Positions 9,512 to 20,879 of a stretch of 64,000 nucleotides of DNA are shown here, in pieces. Every line of letters begins with the position of its first letter. Position 1 is the stretch's first letter. Origin of the DNA: Pseudorasbora parva (Eukaryota > Chordata > Actinopteri > Cypriniformes > Gobionidae); contig NC_090188.1 in assembly GCF_024679245.1 (NCBI RefSeq), positions 34,480,951 to 34,544,950 on the forward strand, given 5' to 3'. The translations under genes and the position numbers were made by a program. A model generated the notes under the pieces. That model saw only the letters and a list, made by a program, of their open reading frames with translations. It searched no databases and had not been told where the DNA came from.

Positions 9512-11758
9512 TTACCCCCTCCTTAAGGAGCGGCTACCAGACGCTCCACTAGGGACGGGAGGGACAGACCCGGGCGGGACGGGAGGGACAGACCAGGGAG
9601 GGACGGGAGGGACAGACCAGGGAGGGACGGGAGGGACAGACCAGGGAGGGACGGGAGGGACAGACCAGGGAGGGACGGGAGGGACAGACCAGGGAGGGAC
9701 GGGAGGGACAGACCAGGGGGGCACGGGAGGGACAGACCAGGGGGGCACGGGAGGGACAGACCAGGGGGGCACGGGAGGGACAGACAAAGAAGGTACAGAC
9801 AAGGGAGGGGTAAACAAGGGAGGAACGAGGAAAACAAAAAGTTCAGGAGGCCATGGTGGCCCACAAAGTTCGAATGGCCAGGGCGGCCCACCGAGTTCGG
9901 GAGGCCCACCCAGTTCAAGCGGCCGGGGCGGCCCATAGAGTTCAGGCAGCCAGGGCAGTGCGGGTAGAGCAGGGCGCCAGGGAGGCGCGGTGAGAGCAGG
10001 GCGCCAGAGAGGCGCGGTGAGTGCAGGGGGCGCCAGGGAGGCGCGGTGAGAGCAGCACGCTTCAGTGGCGCGGTGAGAGCAGGACGCCTCAGCGGCGCGG
10101 TGAGAGCAGGACGCCTCAGCGGCGCACGGAGAGCAGGACGCCTCAGCGGCGCACGGAGAGCAGGACGCCTCAGCGGCGCACGGAGAGCAGGACGCCTCAG
10201 CGGCGCACGGAGAGCAGGACGCCTCAGCGGCGCACGGAGAGCAGGACGCCTCAGCGGCGCACGGAGAGCAGGACGCCTCAGCGGCGCAGGGAGAGCAGGA
10301 CTGCTCAGGGGCGCAGGGAGAGCTGGGCGCCTCAGGGGCGCAGGGAGAGCAGGGCGCCTCAGCGGCGCAGGGAGAGCAGGGCGCCTCAGCGGCGCAGGCA
10401 GGGCGTTGGGGAAACTTCTCCAGTCCAGCAGTATCCACCGGCACTGGGACCACCGGAATACGATCTGCTGGCATTGGGACCACCGGAACATGATCTGCCG
10501 GAACTGGGACCACCGGAACACGATCCACCGGCACAGGGACCACCGGAACACGATCCACCGGAACTGAGACCACCGGCACACGATCCACCGGAACTGGGAC
10601 CACCGGAACTGCCTCCGGGGCTTCGGATAAAGCCCTGTGCTCCTTCCACGCATGCAGGACTGCCACCACAAAGCATCCCATCACAGCCCTCCAGGCCGTT
10701 TCCGGACTCGGGACCACCGGAACACGATCCACCGGCACAGGGACCACCGGAACACGATCCACCGGCACAGGGACCACCGGAACACGATCCACCGGCACAG
10801 GGACCACCGGAACACGATCCACCGGCACAGGGACCACCGGAACACGATCCACCGGCACAGGGACCACCGGAACACGATCCACCGGCACAGGGACCACCGG
10901 AACACGATCCACCGGCACAGGGACCACCGGAGCACGATCCACCGGCACAGGGACCACCGGAACATGATCCACCGGCACAGGGACCACCGGCGCACGCTCC
11001 GCCGGTACTGGAACCACCGGAATACGATCCGCCAGCATAGGGACCACCGGAATACGATCCGCCGGCAAAGAGACCACCGGAATCCGATCCACCGGTACTG
11101 GGACCCCTGGAATCGGGACCACCGGAGCAGGTACGGAGGGAGCCTTTCTCCTCCTCCTCCGTTTCGGGACCACCGGAGCAGGGACCACCGGAACACGGTC
11201 CACCGGCATAGGGACCACCGGAACACGATCCACCGGTACAGGGACCTCCGGAACACGATCCACCGGAATAGGGACCACCGGAACACAGTCCACCGGCATA
11301 GGGACCACCGGAATACGATCCGCCAGCATTGGGACCACCGGCACAGGGACCACCGGCACAGGCACGGAGGGAGACTTCCTTCTCCTCCTCCGTTTCAGGA
11401 CCACTGGAGCAGGGACCACCGATCTTGGGACTGCCAGGGCAGGGGCCATCTCCCTGGCAGCTCTCTCCTGCTGGCAGGCGATAGCTTCCACCATTGCCTC
11501 AAATGTGCCTCCGTCATATGCACTTCTGAGCCACCACTCCATGGGCTCATCTAGGGCATAATTAAAAAGGTCCTTGAGTGCAGAGTCACTGAGCCTCAGC
11601 CCCTTGGCGGTCTCCAGGAACTTCTTTGCAAAATTCCTAATCTCCATTCCCTCCTGGTGAAGTAGGTGGAGGACTCGAAACCGTAGAATCCGCTCATAGT
11701 GAGGACAGGTGGTGAGCGATTCCGGGATCGAGTCCTCTCTCTGCTGAGTCCTCAACAT
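9512..11758 (-). CDS. Gag-like protein with three in-frame tandem repeat arrays
   Basis: A 748-residue ORF starting 13 bases after the 5' LTR and ending in a TAA whose last base touches the 3' LTR, so it fills the whole interior. Residues about 20-105 form a helical gag-like domain (FRVLHLLHQEG, LKDLFNYALDEPMEWW) like that of other fish LTR elements. Then come basic KRRRRRK patches, a long array of a 10-residue unit (VPVVPVPVDR), a 9-residue Cys-containing unit (CSPCAAEAS) and an 8-residue unit (VPPVPPWS). All units are multiples of three bases and keep the frame. The last residues are encoded by the polypurine tract. No nucleic-acid-binding knuckle or enzyme domain is visible. It could act as a Gag recognised by an autonomous partner; that is inference. 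The initiator is the first ATG after the LTR. Confidence 0.75.
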   Translation of the reverse strand: MLRTQQREDSIPESLTTCPHYERILRFRVLHLLHQEGMEIRNFAKKFLETAKGLRLSDSALKDLFNYALDEPMEWWLRSAYDGGTFEAMVEAIACQQERAAREMAPALAVPRSVVPAPVVLKRRRRRKSPSVPVPVVPVPVVPMLADRIPVVPMPVDCVPVVPIPVDRVPEVPVPVDRVPVVPMPVDRVPVVPAPVVPKRRRRRKAPSVPAPVVPIPGVPVPVDRIPVVSLPADRIPVVPMLADRIPVVPVPAERAPVVPVPVDHVPVVPVPVDRAPVVPVPVDRVPVVPVPVDRVPVVPVPVDRVPVVPVPVDRVPVVPVPVDRVPVVPVPVDRVPVVPVPVDRVPVVPSPETAWRAVMGCFVVAVLHAWKEHRALSEAPEAVPVVPVPVDRVPVVSVPVDRVPVVPVPVDRVPVVPVPADHVPVVPMPADRIPVVPVPVDTAGLEKFPQRPACAAEAPCSPCAAEAPCSPCAPEAPSSPCAPEQSCSPCAAEASCSPCAAEASCSPCAAEASCSPCAAEASCSPCAAEASCSPCAAEASCSPCAAEASCSHRAAEASCSHRATEACCSHRASLAPPALTAPLWRPALTAPPWRPALPALPWLPELYGPPRPLELGGPPELGGPPWPFELCGPPWPPELFVFLVPPLFTPPLSVPSLSVPPVPPWSVPPVPPWSVPPVPPWSVPPVPPWSVPPVPPWSVPPVPPWSVPPVPPWSVPPVPPWSVPPVPPGSVPPVPSGASGSRSLRRG
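9552..9785 (-). repeat. 24-bp tandem array (8-residue unit)
   Basis: About nine to ten copies of a 24-bp unit (GACGGGAGGGACAGACCAGG core on the plus strand) with small variants. The array codes for VPPVPPWS repeats near the C-terminus of the minus-strand ORF. Confidence 0.9.
10075..10400 (-). repeat. 27-bp tandem array (9-residue unit)
   Basis: About a dozen copies of a 27-bp unit (core GAGAGCAGGACGCCTCAGCG on the plus strand), the central ones nearly identical. The unit codes for CSPCAAEAS on the minus strand, which makes this section unusually rich in cysteine. Confidence 0.9.
10440..11340 (-). repeat. 30-bp tandem arrays (10-residue unit)
   Basis: Copies of a 30-bp unit (core GGACCACCGGAACACGATCC) run through this span. 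The best block, 10711-10980, has nine almost identical copies. Two non-repeat interruptions occur, near 10610-10710 and 11110-11170. The unit codes for VPVVPVPVDR on the minus strand. Confidence 0.9.
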
Positions 11759-11771
11759 GGTTGGATCCTTC

Positions 11772-12147
11772 TGTCACGTCACAGACAAAGGAAAAGGTGC
11801 GAGGACTCAAGTGCAGAGAAAGATAATTTATTACAAAATAAACATAAACTCAAAACAAAACCCACGAGGGGGAAAAACACACAATAGAATAATAAAATAT
11901 AAACTTAAACAAACCAACAGAATCACAGGGAGAACGGGAGACGCAGACATTACACAAGGATCCAACACAGACTGACAAACACAAGGAGATTATAAAGGGA
12001 ACAAACAAGGCAGATAATGAGGGAGAACAGGTGGGGCAAATTAACAAATAATCAGATAACAAGGGGGAGGGAACTGACAGGGACACGAGCACATGCTCAA
12101 CATATCAAAACCCACAAGTGCACACACGACAGGACAGGCATGTGACA
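11772..12147 (-). repeat. 5' LTR of the 9136-12147 element
   Basis: 376 bp, matching 9136-9511. It lies upstream of the ORF on the minus strand and is followed on the plus strand by the target duplication CGTGA. Confidence 0.9.
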
Positions 12148-12152
12148 CGTGA

Positions 12153-12880
12153 TCAGACTAAATAGTGAAACAACACTCCAATAATCTATTATTCAAGTGT
12201 AATAAATCTTTTATTCATGATAAGCAGCTACACACTATGTAGACATGCTTTGCACCCATAATAAAGGCTCATGCCTACAAATCCATGGCTTTATAAAAAG
12301 GCACCTTCCTCAGAAACAACTTAATGCAACTCCTCTTGCAAAGTTGCACTGCACAGTGAATTCACTACAAGATATTTGCTTGCAATATTTCAGCACAAAT
12401 CCTTGCATTTTATGTCTTAAAACCACAATTGTGTTCAACCAGCTAGATGCTGATACAGAAATTGTGAAATGTGTGTTATTACTATTTAAATGGTGTCATT
12501 GTCGTTATTTTTTTGTGGTCCTTTCTATGTAAATAAAGCACAGACAGTAATATTCATGAATTCAATAGTATTTGCTGGGCACAGGTAATAAGGACTGCAC
12601 AAAACTTACTTCAGTCTCACATTCAGCATCCTGTCTCCAACAAGGTTCTTTCCATCCCAATTGTCATTAAACTTACCCTCATTTCTGTGGCTTTACGGCT
12701 GTATATTATTGTCTGTGTGACTTACTCTCTGTTATCCTGCAAACAAAACATAATTACTTCTCTAATTTAATGCTAATCATTATCATTGACTGTTTACATA
12801 CCTGTATAACCTGTATCAGTATTCATCTTGGCAATAAAATTCCTGTTCTCAGGAACATATTAATGACTATGTATTCTTAA
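12153..12880. other. No gene seen
   Basis: AT-rich sequence with only chance open frames (the 95-residue plus-strand frame at 12245 has no recognisable motif). No terminal repeats or RNA gene were recognised. Confidence 0.5.
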
Positions 12881-15800
12881 CAAAAGACCAGACTTCTATT
12901 ATGGACTCAATGGAAGCAAATCCACTTACCAACTCAGATCAAATTGAAGGCCTCGTCAATCGGATTTCATAGACTTTATTCACCACCGTTACGGTGTCAT
13001 GTAATCTAGTAAGTTCATCTTCCTCAACCTCTTCACCACTCGACATGCAAACATCGGCTTCTTTGTCACTGTTTCCATTCAGCATTTGCTCACCCTGGAA
13101 ATACAGTTGCAAGTTTCATAACTATAGTTTATAGATGCCTTCATCAAGCACTTCAAGGAGGTCTTCAGAAATTAAATCTTACCCCTTTTTCACTGACACA
13201 GGTCCAGTGTTCCAGTTCAAGGGTTCCTTGACTTTGTCAATTCTCTAAGTGTTCTACACATTTTCACTGCAGAAAAGGGGGTTCTGGGCTGGGAATATTT
13301 AACTCTGGCATTAAACATTTGCTGGTTTCCAACGGAGTGGAGAAAAGAGAAAAAAATGCTGTTGTCTCATTGAAAATAACAATAACATTGCACTGCATTG
13401 CTCTTTGCATCTAAATATATAAAACTACTACTCTTTGCATCTAAATATATAAAAACTCACTACAATCCTCACCAGCAGGACATCCTTCCAAAAACCTAAT
13501 TCCTTTAATGAATCAATGCTGATGGACTCTTTCAGACTCCCCACATCTGAACCGCAATCACGCTATGTCTCAACTAGACTCCCTCCTACACCTCATTCCA
13601 AATCCAAACTGTAGTCGATGAACATAAACATCAAACTAATCTGGTTATCCTTTGCCCGGTTTTCACCCACTACAAGACTCTTCCCTTCCTCGTGTTTGAG
13701 TCATCAATGGCTGACATCATTCTGGGATGCCCATGGATCATTCAACACTCATGTGTTTTCCTGGTCCTCTGGTGAAGTGCTGTCTTGTAACCCTGCTTGT
13801 TTCATGGAGATTCTTATTTTCCAATGAAAGTCATCATTGACTTTGGACCAATGCCACTTTAGAGGAAAGTTCCCAGTATGAACTTCCCTTCAACATTCCA
13901 GAATATTATCAGCAATACCATGACGTATTTAGACCCTAATGTGCCTCACAATTACCACCTTACTGACTGTGATAAGGTGCTATTGAACTGTCACTGGGAG
14001 TGCCACTGTTGAGAGGATGTTTGATACTATGGAATGCCATCTTTTCCCTTCAGGGTAGGCAAGTCTACCATCTGGTTACTGATCACATACTAACATGCTG
14101 TTAGAGAAAAAGATCCAGAAGATTGGGCAATCCCTGTATACCCCTTCTCACTTCCGGAACAGACAGCCCTAAAGTAATATGTGGAGGATACATTAAATCA
14201 GGGTTACATTCATCACTACACTTCCTCTGCCTCTGCTAGTTTTTTTTTGTTCATAGTCAAGAAGACCTTTGGCTTGCTATCCTGCATTAATAACCATTCC
14301 CAGTTAAGTATCGCTACTGTCTTCCCCTAGTTTCTGCTGCTTCTGAATTATTTCAAGGAACACAAATGTTTAAACGGCTTGATAACTGCAGCCTCTTCGG
14401 AATATGAAATGGAGACTAGTGGAAGACTCATTTTGTCTTACAGGCCACTACTAAGTCATGCAGAATGTGCTAGCCAACTCTCCCTCTTTTTTTCAAGGAT
14501 TTTCATGAAGTCTTCCAGGATTACCTCCTCCACATTGTTCTGGGCTGCGTTTCCCGAAATTGTAATTAGCCAACTGTAGTAAGGTTTGTAGATATGGGAA
14601 GGAAGGAGGCAGGAACCTGCAAACATTCAAAGACTTTAATCAAATAATAAACAAGACAAAAGTAAGGCGAGCAGCTCCTCACCGATGACTGCCCACATGC
14701 ACATAATAAAACATAAACAAAACAATAACATAAAATCCAGGCCTAGTCCTCTCCTCTTGTACTGTCATCTCTCCTTCTTTTATGCTCCTGTCACTCCTCT
14801 GTGACACGAGACCGGTGTGGCATGCAGCTGGCGCTCATTAGCTCTCGTCACCGGCCCGCTCTCATGGTCTCTTTCCTCGCTGCTTGCCACATACCCCCAA
14901 CACCCGTTGCAGGCTGGGGGGCACTCGAGAGACTGCGCTCTACTCCCCCAATCACGGCGGCCATGGTACCTGGGGGTAAGGACAGAGAGGCAAGAGAAAC
15001 ATGGAGCATGGAGAGCGCACATAAGCACATAAGAATGAGCCAATGATTGAATCTGGAAAAAAGGTAAATTTTATAATTAGTCCTCAGATGCCATGTTCAT
15101 AACTTATAGCAAAAAAAAAAAAAATCTAGCATTAATTGAACCTTAAACTGATTCATTAAAATAACGTATAACTCCACCACCTGCATGACATAATTAGCCA
15201 ACATGGTTGAATGACGTGTTTGCGACAATAAGGTTTTGGGAAACAGTCATGACTAGCTAGTTCATTTCTTCAACGATGCATCGTACTATAGTAGTTTAGA
15301 AGGGAGTTACATTGTTGTACGGGAAATGTCCCCAAGGTCTACATTGATGATCCAGATAGACTTCAAGGTTGAAGTAGTTTAAACCTGGCCTCTTAATACT
15401 ACATTAAAATATCTGCAAAAGATCTTCCTGGGTTTAGACATTTTTTTCTATAAGTTTAATTCATAACTACATGATTAGTGAATTAATTTAAAATAACCTC
15501 TGTCCTGTAATCCCGATGCCTCCTACACCTTCCGAGGCTTCAAGGATGCCTTTACGAGTCACCCAATTATTGTCCATCTCAATCATTATTTACCTATTAT
15601 TGATGCAGTAAAGAAATCCAACACAGGGAAAGGAGCAGAATTGTCTCAGCACCATGAGGATTCAGCTGAACTCAATCCATGTACCACCTTCTTTTGAAAA
15701 CTAACCCCAGTGAAAACTACAACAGCAATCCCCAAGAAGCAAGATGATTGAACCCTCGCTAGGCCCAGTTCTGACTGTATTTATTAGATGTCTGTCTAGA

Positions 15801-16340
15801 ACCTGAAATCATCCTTCCTCCCATGATCATGATCAAGTGCCAATCCAATGGACTAGCAGATTGCAGCTAGCAGAAGCTACCACCAAAAATGTTCCCAGTT
15901 TTATCCATTACACTTTTTCTAGACTATGAGCATACACAGCGTTACAATGTCTTCCGGAGCTCTGGATTACTATAGAATGTAGTGTCTGGCAGCAGTTAAC
16001 AATTCATCTTGATGGTGTATGCAGTGAAGAAGACTCTTGATACCAGGTGCCAAAGCGGTTGTTACAAGTACCTCATTGACTGTGAGATGTATGGCCCTGA
16101 AGAGCGGTTTGGGATGACCAGCTTCCACGTGGAACATGGAATGTGGAACACTTGCCCAGCTGTGTGTATTTGTATTTCACCACATTCACAATCAAGGTAC
16201 AAATGAGCCATTTATCTGCTGTCTGTTTGTCATCCTGTCACCTCAGCTCTGCCCACATCCTGCCTTTTTGCCCATTTTCTTTTATCAGGGCATGACAAGT
16301 CTGATGGGAGTGAACAAAGTTCAGAAGTTGTGGAACTCCA
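12880..16340 (+). pseudogene. Heavily decayed Ty3/gypsy (chromovirus-type) pol
   Basis: Domains survive only as short matches in shifting frames but keep gypsy order on the plus strand. A gag-like start lies near 12900. The protease end is at about 13640-13750 (motif MADIILGCPWIIQHS, compare the usual ADIILGRPWL). The linker and RT start are at 13880-14340 (PLSLPEQTA, KKTFGL). RT continues to about 14530. A YIDD-like block lies near 15336, and RNase H-like sequence at about 15600-15720 (GKGAELSQHHEDS, KLTP). A chromodomain-like piece lies at 16012-16110 (VYAVKKTLDTR, YLIDCEMYGPEERFG). The chromodomain identifies it as a chromovirus. Stops are everywhere; LTRs were not found. Confidence 0.7.
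14533..15335. mobile_element. Insertion within the decayed gypsy RT (MITE with LTR-like core)
   Basis: The gypsy RT match stops near 14533 and resumes near 15336. The left edge reads GGGCTGCGTTTCCCGAAA, the start of a common fish MITE, and TTTTGGGAAACAG occurs near 15234. A 12-base direct repeat, TAATTAGCCAAC, lies at 14563-14574 and 15191-15202. The 616 bp between the copies start TGTAG and end TGACA, so this could be an LTR-like insert, though 12 bases is long for an LTR duplication. Boundaries are uncertain. Confidence 0.4.
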
Positions 16341-18385
16341 TTGAGTAGGCTGTCAAGAATATTTTATTCACTTTAAACATTGGATGAAGGGATTTTATTA
16401 ATAAGGGAGTTATTCATATATTAGCAATGACAAACAATTATGATGCCGATGTATTTTTCCACAAGTCTGACATTTCAGTGATTATTGTTTGGTAACCTGT
16501 AAGTCCCCCACTTCAACTAACATGGCAATAAGCCTATGTGTGAACTGACATTAGGCTAATTTAGGCTAGATTTATCATTGTGTTGGGTCTTGCTGAATGG
16601 AAGAAGCAATATAATTTAATAATTATATTACCATGTGGTGAACCTATGATTACTCATATTTAAACAACTATTGCTTTGTGTTGTTGGCCAAATAAAAGGA
16701 AAGAGAAAATAAAAATGGACATAAGATAATTTTTCTGAAAAATGCAACACATATCTTTAACATGTTTCGCTGTGTTATTTGTTAATAGCTTACCCATTTT
16801 TTTTTGATGAAATTTACGCCCATGTGTATGCCTATTTGGGCTACAGCAACAGCATATCTTACATGTTAAGAGCAAGATCTAGACACATACAAGATCTAGT
16901 CCACATAAACCAAATGCTTTACCAATGTCATATCCTTTAACATGCTAAGACTATTAAATCGAAATTTTATAATTATATAATATACATTCATCAGAGTCAG
17001 CTGTATAAAATCATTACAAATCAATATGGGGCTCTCAGAATTTCTCACTGGTGCCATAACATGTTTGCTTCTTGCTGATTCAGAACAAGATAGCAGGAAT
17101 TTGGTGTTCCCTGTAGAATAAGTGAGACATACAGAGTGTAATCACATCGTTCCATGCCTTAGAGATCCAGCATGAGGCCCTCTTCTCTGGGCCTTTCTCG
17201 CTAAACGTCTTAATTTTCAGGAAGACCCCACAGAGACACAGTGTGACCAGATGGCAGAGGATGTCCATATCCACATCATATTTCTCTCCCTTAAATAGTA
17301 GTTTCAGCTTCAGACAGAACAGCCACAGTTTGTTCACAGTTTGATACGTAATGATAACAAAATTAGCTAGACATATCATAAAATCACCTGTTTTCTAAAT
17401 GTCTTCTCAATGTACAGCATTCTTCCCCAAAATTGCACATACAAAACAAGCTATGGTTAGTTCGTTTACAGGTAATTTTAGGAGGCTGTTTTGTCAATAG
17501 TGCCAAGTCGGACTGTCAAGGTGGTCCATAATACACAGAGAAAACTACTGAAATGGCTTTTTAGGCAGAAAGTATTTCAAGAGACACTGGTCATTACTTG
17601 ATTTGATATATTCTCTTCCTTTTCTCTCATAATCATTTCACTTGTAATAAATAATTTTATATTTCATCCAATTTGGTAATCTCTTCTACGCATACGGTCA
17701 TAATGGTGAAATAAAAGCTTGCTGTAAAATGAATTGATGGAAGAAAATTAAAACTCCTGTTACGGCATGCAATTTTATGGGAATATGTGTTAGGCGTGAA
17801 GTGTAAACTGGAGTCCACACTCTTATAATTTGAAATTTTTTATGAACTCAGCTATTTAAAATAAGTTGAAGGTGATATTTCAAATTATATGACATGCAGT
17901 ATGTTTATGTTCATCATACTAAGTACCCTCAATTTAAAGAGCCATAACATCTCTTTCACGGTGTGCTCACCACATAGTCATTGGATGAGAAATTACAGCG
18001 AGTAATTATTGTACATAAAGCGTACGACTGCAAAAGCTGCACTTTCCCTTAATCAAAGTTATGATCAAACACTGATTCTAAAAGATTGCGAGACGTCACT
18101 ACTTAAACAGTCCATATCATGGGAAATCCAATTTGCCTTGATCCTTTGAAATAAAAAAAACTAATGAACCATGAAAGTCTCCACAAAATGGTCACTCGTC
18201 TCAACTACTTTGCCACTAGAACAAAAACTACAGTTAACATAGAACAAACCATTTTTGTTGTTTGTTGTTTTATTATTAAATTTCAAAAACAATATTTTCT
18301 TAACAGCCCACCAGACCATGAAAATAATCTGCAGACATTGCTCCTTTTGAAGGTCAGATGAATATTTCAACTCACGAACATCCAC
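16341..18385. other. No gene seen
   Basis: AT-rich DNA without a supported gene. The longest frame (99 residues, minus strand, 17379-17080) lacks a known domain and is not flanked by convincing splice sites or repeats. Confidence 0.5.
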
Positions 18386-18389
18386 ACAT

Positions 18390-18665
18390 AGTATATGTCA
18401 ACAACACACACACATGTAGGTCTATGTGCGTAATGGTTTTTATACTGTACAAACCGTATTTTCTATGCCCTTGCCCCTAAACCTACCCATCACAGGACAC
18501 ATTCTGCATTTTTACTTTCTCAAAAAAACATAATTTAGTATCTTTTTAAAGCTATTTGAAATATGAGTACATTTGAAATGTCCTCATAAACCACATTTAT
18601 AGTGTAATACCAGTGTAATACCCATGTAGTTATACAAATTTGTGTCCTCATAAAGGACACAAATA
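18390..18665. repeat. Interspersed fish repeat fragment
   Basis: The segment with CCCTAAACCTACCCATCACA and TGTCCTCATAAACCACA resembles a high-copy cyprinid DNA-transposon-derived repeat that I know from memory. No terminal inverted repeat or duplication could be fixed. The edges are approximate. Confidence 0.4.
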
Positions 18666-19885
18666 TCAGCAGAAAAATGCAAGACTGTTTAATTCTAAGG
18701 GTCAGAGAGGGTGTACGCTGATGGGGAAAACTATTACTGTTTTCACCACGAAAACATAAAACATATGATTAAGAAAAATATATGATATAACGCCTTTAAG
18801 GTATGTTGTATTTTTAGGATATACAGAACTCAATAAGATTTACTGATATTTACTCACAACCAATGATTTACTTTCATGCACTGTCTGTTGTGTTTAACTT
18901 TTTAGCATATTCTAAATATTAAATAATTAGCGTCATTATTATATAATAAGGGGAAGGTGGATTCATTAAATTGCAAATGCGCAATAATGGTTTAGGCTGT
19001 ATAATTCAAATATATTCCAAACACAGGAGATGCCTGCAAATGTTTTACATCAATGCCATACACTGACATTGGTTTACTTATTTTCTTGGATATATTCTGC
19101 AAATACTGATCAGGCTGTGATTGCATTTGGTGAAGTTGATGTCCATTTGTATTCATGTCAGATCTGATTTTATAATCCTCAAATAAACAAACATTCCTCG
19201 TGAAATCTTGCCAAATGCTGGTCAGGTACGAGTACCACGCACGTAAAAAGAAAAAAAAGAAATGAATGGAAAAGGATGAGAGAAATAGTGAATTTGAGAG
19301 AGTGGAGAAAAAGAAAATGTGACAGCACATGTCGAGTCCTGACCTCAGCTTGCTGAATAAGTGATATTTCGGTTCAGTAGAGCGAGAGGGGCATTGCTTC
19401 ATTGTTTTTATTTCTGTGAACATAGAGGGCAGTGTTTAAAAATCACAGAGTGCAGCTAGCAGGTACTTATAGAAGCATGCACTCTCCAGCTATAGTGTGA
19501 ACGTCTTACAAATACAAATATGACAAATACACCTTTATACTGAACAACGAACAAGTCATGTAAGTAGACAAATGGACATGTGCAAACAAAGACCACGTGT
19601 GGGTTTGGACAGGCTCTTTGTGTCTTCCAATACCACTTCTCACTCAAAGCACACAGACTTTACAATTGTTTACAATAGATTTTAAAGTTTGCATATTGAT
19701 AATATAGCATAATTGCTAACATTAAAGCAAAAAAACAAAAAAAACAATGCAGCACACACAAATAGCAGGTAAAAAAAAATAAAAAAAATAAAAATAAAAA
19801 CCTGGCTGGCCTTTTCTGAGAAGGATGGAGGATCAACCCGATCCCATGTAAATGCGTATAAATAGTACAAAGTACAAATAGTGTG
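18666..19885. other. No gene seen
   Basis: Open frames here (for example 143 residues on the minus strand, 19423-18992) contain low-complexity Phe/Ser runs and no domain that I recognise. No repeats were identified. Confidence 0.45.
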
Positions 19886-19889
19886 CAAT

Positions 19890-20095
19890 TGTCACATGTC
19901 TATCTGTCTGTTGCCACCGCCATCCTTCACTAGTTTAGTTTAGCCCTGTTATGTTAATTAGTTATCATCTGTACCACCTGTCCCCCTCGTTATCCTCCTC
20001 ATCAGTGTGTGTATTTAGTTACTCTGTGTTCACTCTGTCTTTGTCCGTCGTCGTCAGTACACCCGTCTCTGTACCTGTCCTGACAAAAGTCTATG
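19890..20095. repeat. LTR- or SINE-like fragment
   Basis: A TGTCACATGTCTATCTGTCT start is followed by CT-rich sequence (GTTATCATCTGTACCACCTG, CTCTGTGTTCACTCTGTC) of the type found in LTRs of fish retroelements. It ends against the repeat starting near 20116. No partner LTR was found in the window. Confidence 0.3.
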
Positions 20096-20115
20096 TTACC
20101 AGTGGTGAAGTTCCA

Positions 20116-20290
20116 TTAAAGGTGCACTATGCAACTTTTCGTCCACTGGAGGGCACCTAATCTAAACGGCTCGCAAGTACCGGGACATTTATTATGACAG
20201 TTGCGGGGTGCCCGCACTTCCGCTTTTTCCGGTCAGGTAAAAACAGCTATTTTTATCATATCAGATACATTTAAGGGGCCAAGGGCTCCG
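20116..20290. repeat. GTGCACTATG repeat family, copy 1 (left half)
   Basis: It begins TTAAAGGTGCACTATGCAAC and contains TATTATGACAGTTGC, TTTTTCCGGTCA and ATCAGATACATTTAAG. The same blocks, in the same order, occur at 27572-27960 and 35640-36083. The copy at 36067-36083 ends CTACATAGTGCACCTTT, the reverse complement of this start, so the family has terminal inverted repeats. Confidence 0.6.
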
Positions 20291-20736
20291 GCCATCCGCC
20301 CACTGTCTTCCCTGGACTGAAATGAAGTAGTGGGCTGTACTTTCCACACGATTGACATCAGGTTCAAGTAGGCGAGGTTGGCTGGTGGTTATCTTGCCCG
20401 CATACCGCCTCCCATGGCCGAGACTGGTATTACGATACTAGTAATCTGGTATTATTATTATTATTATCTGGTATTACTGGTATTACGATACTGGTATTAC
20501 GGGGCTAGTAATGCTAATTAAGGTTGATATCTCTGCAGTACTATAACTTCATATTTTTTTGATGACATCATCGCCCTTATTTCTTCTCATTCTTTTGATG
20601 CGTGTAGGTCATTTTTTAGATATTTTTACCTCAATTTTTACACATGGCACCGTTAAAGTGTTATTTACCTATGTCATCTTCCTCATTCTTCTTCATCTTC
20701 TTTTGCGTGCATTCCCATCGACACTGGGGCCTGACA

Positions 20737-20875
20737 GCAATGTCGTGGAATGTAACGGCAAAACTCATTTTGGCGTGCATATGCTACGCTGTTTTTCGCG
20801 TGTATATACGCCATAAAGTGCATATCATATGCATGCCAAAATGAGTTTTGGATATACATTTCACAACATTGCACA
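20737..20875. repeat. Imperfect palindrome (hairpin)
   Basis: The arm at 20760-20783 (AAAACTCATTTTGG...) matches the reverse complement of 20826-20849 at 23 of 24 positions. The pairing extends outward with mismatches (AGCAATGTCGTGGAATGTAA against TGCAATGTTGTGAAATGTAT). The loop is about 42 bases. It looks like a small fold-back MITE remnant. Confidence 0.6.
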
Positions 20876-20879
20876 CTCG

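Larger units (their letters stand above)
9136..12147 (-). mobile_element. Young non-autonomous LTR retrotransposon with one repeat-rich ORF
   Basis: The element has 376-bp direct repeats at both ends (TGTCACGTCA...ATGTGACA) that differ at about one position by eye, and a perfect 5-bp target duplication CGTGA (9131-9135 and 12148-12152). The coding strand is minus. The 2260-bp interior is one ORF (next entry) and has no protease, RT or integrase, so mobility would need proteins from another element. A purine run (AAGGAGGGGG on the minus strand) abuts the 3' LTR. The sequence after the 5' LTR does not start with the usual TGG of a primer site. Near-identical LTRs and intact frame indicate a recent insertion. 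Confidence 0.9.

Noticed and set aside
9552..11340. Possible CRISPR-like array
   Set aside because: The units are directly tandem without variable spacers, the DNA is eukaryotic, and the units code in frame within a retroelement.
10021..11554. Long plus-strand open frames (339 and 305 codons) rich in Pro, His and Arg
   Set aside because: They lie opposite the repeat-rich minus-strand ORF and consist only of translated 27- and 30-bp repeats in another frame. They lack the gag-like domain and the LTR-to-LTR fit.
17080..17379. 99-codon minus-strand frame
   Set aside because: No domain, no supporting splice or promoter context; a frame of this length is expected by chance in 64 kb.
18992..19423. 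143-codon minus-strand frame with a Phe-rich stretch
   Set aside because: The hydrophobic run comes from a poly-A/G low-complexity stretch, and no homologous motif was recognised.
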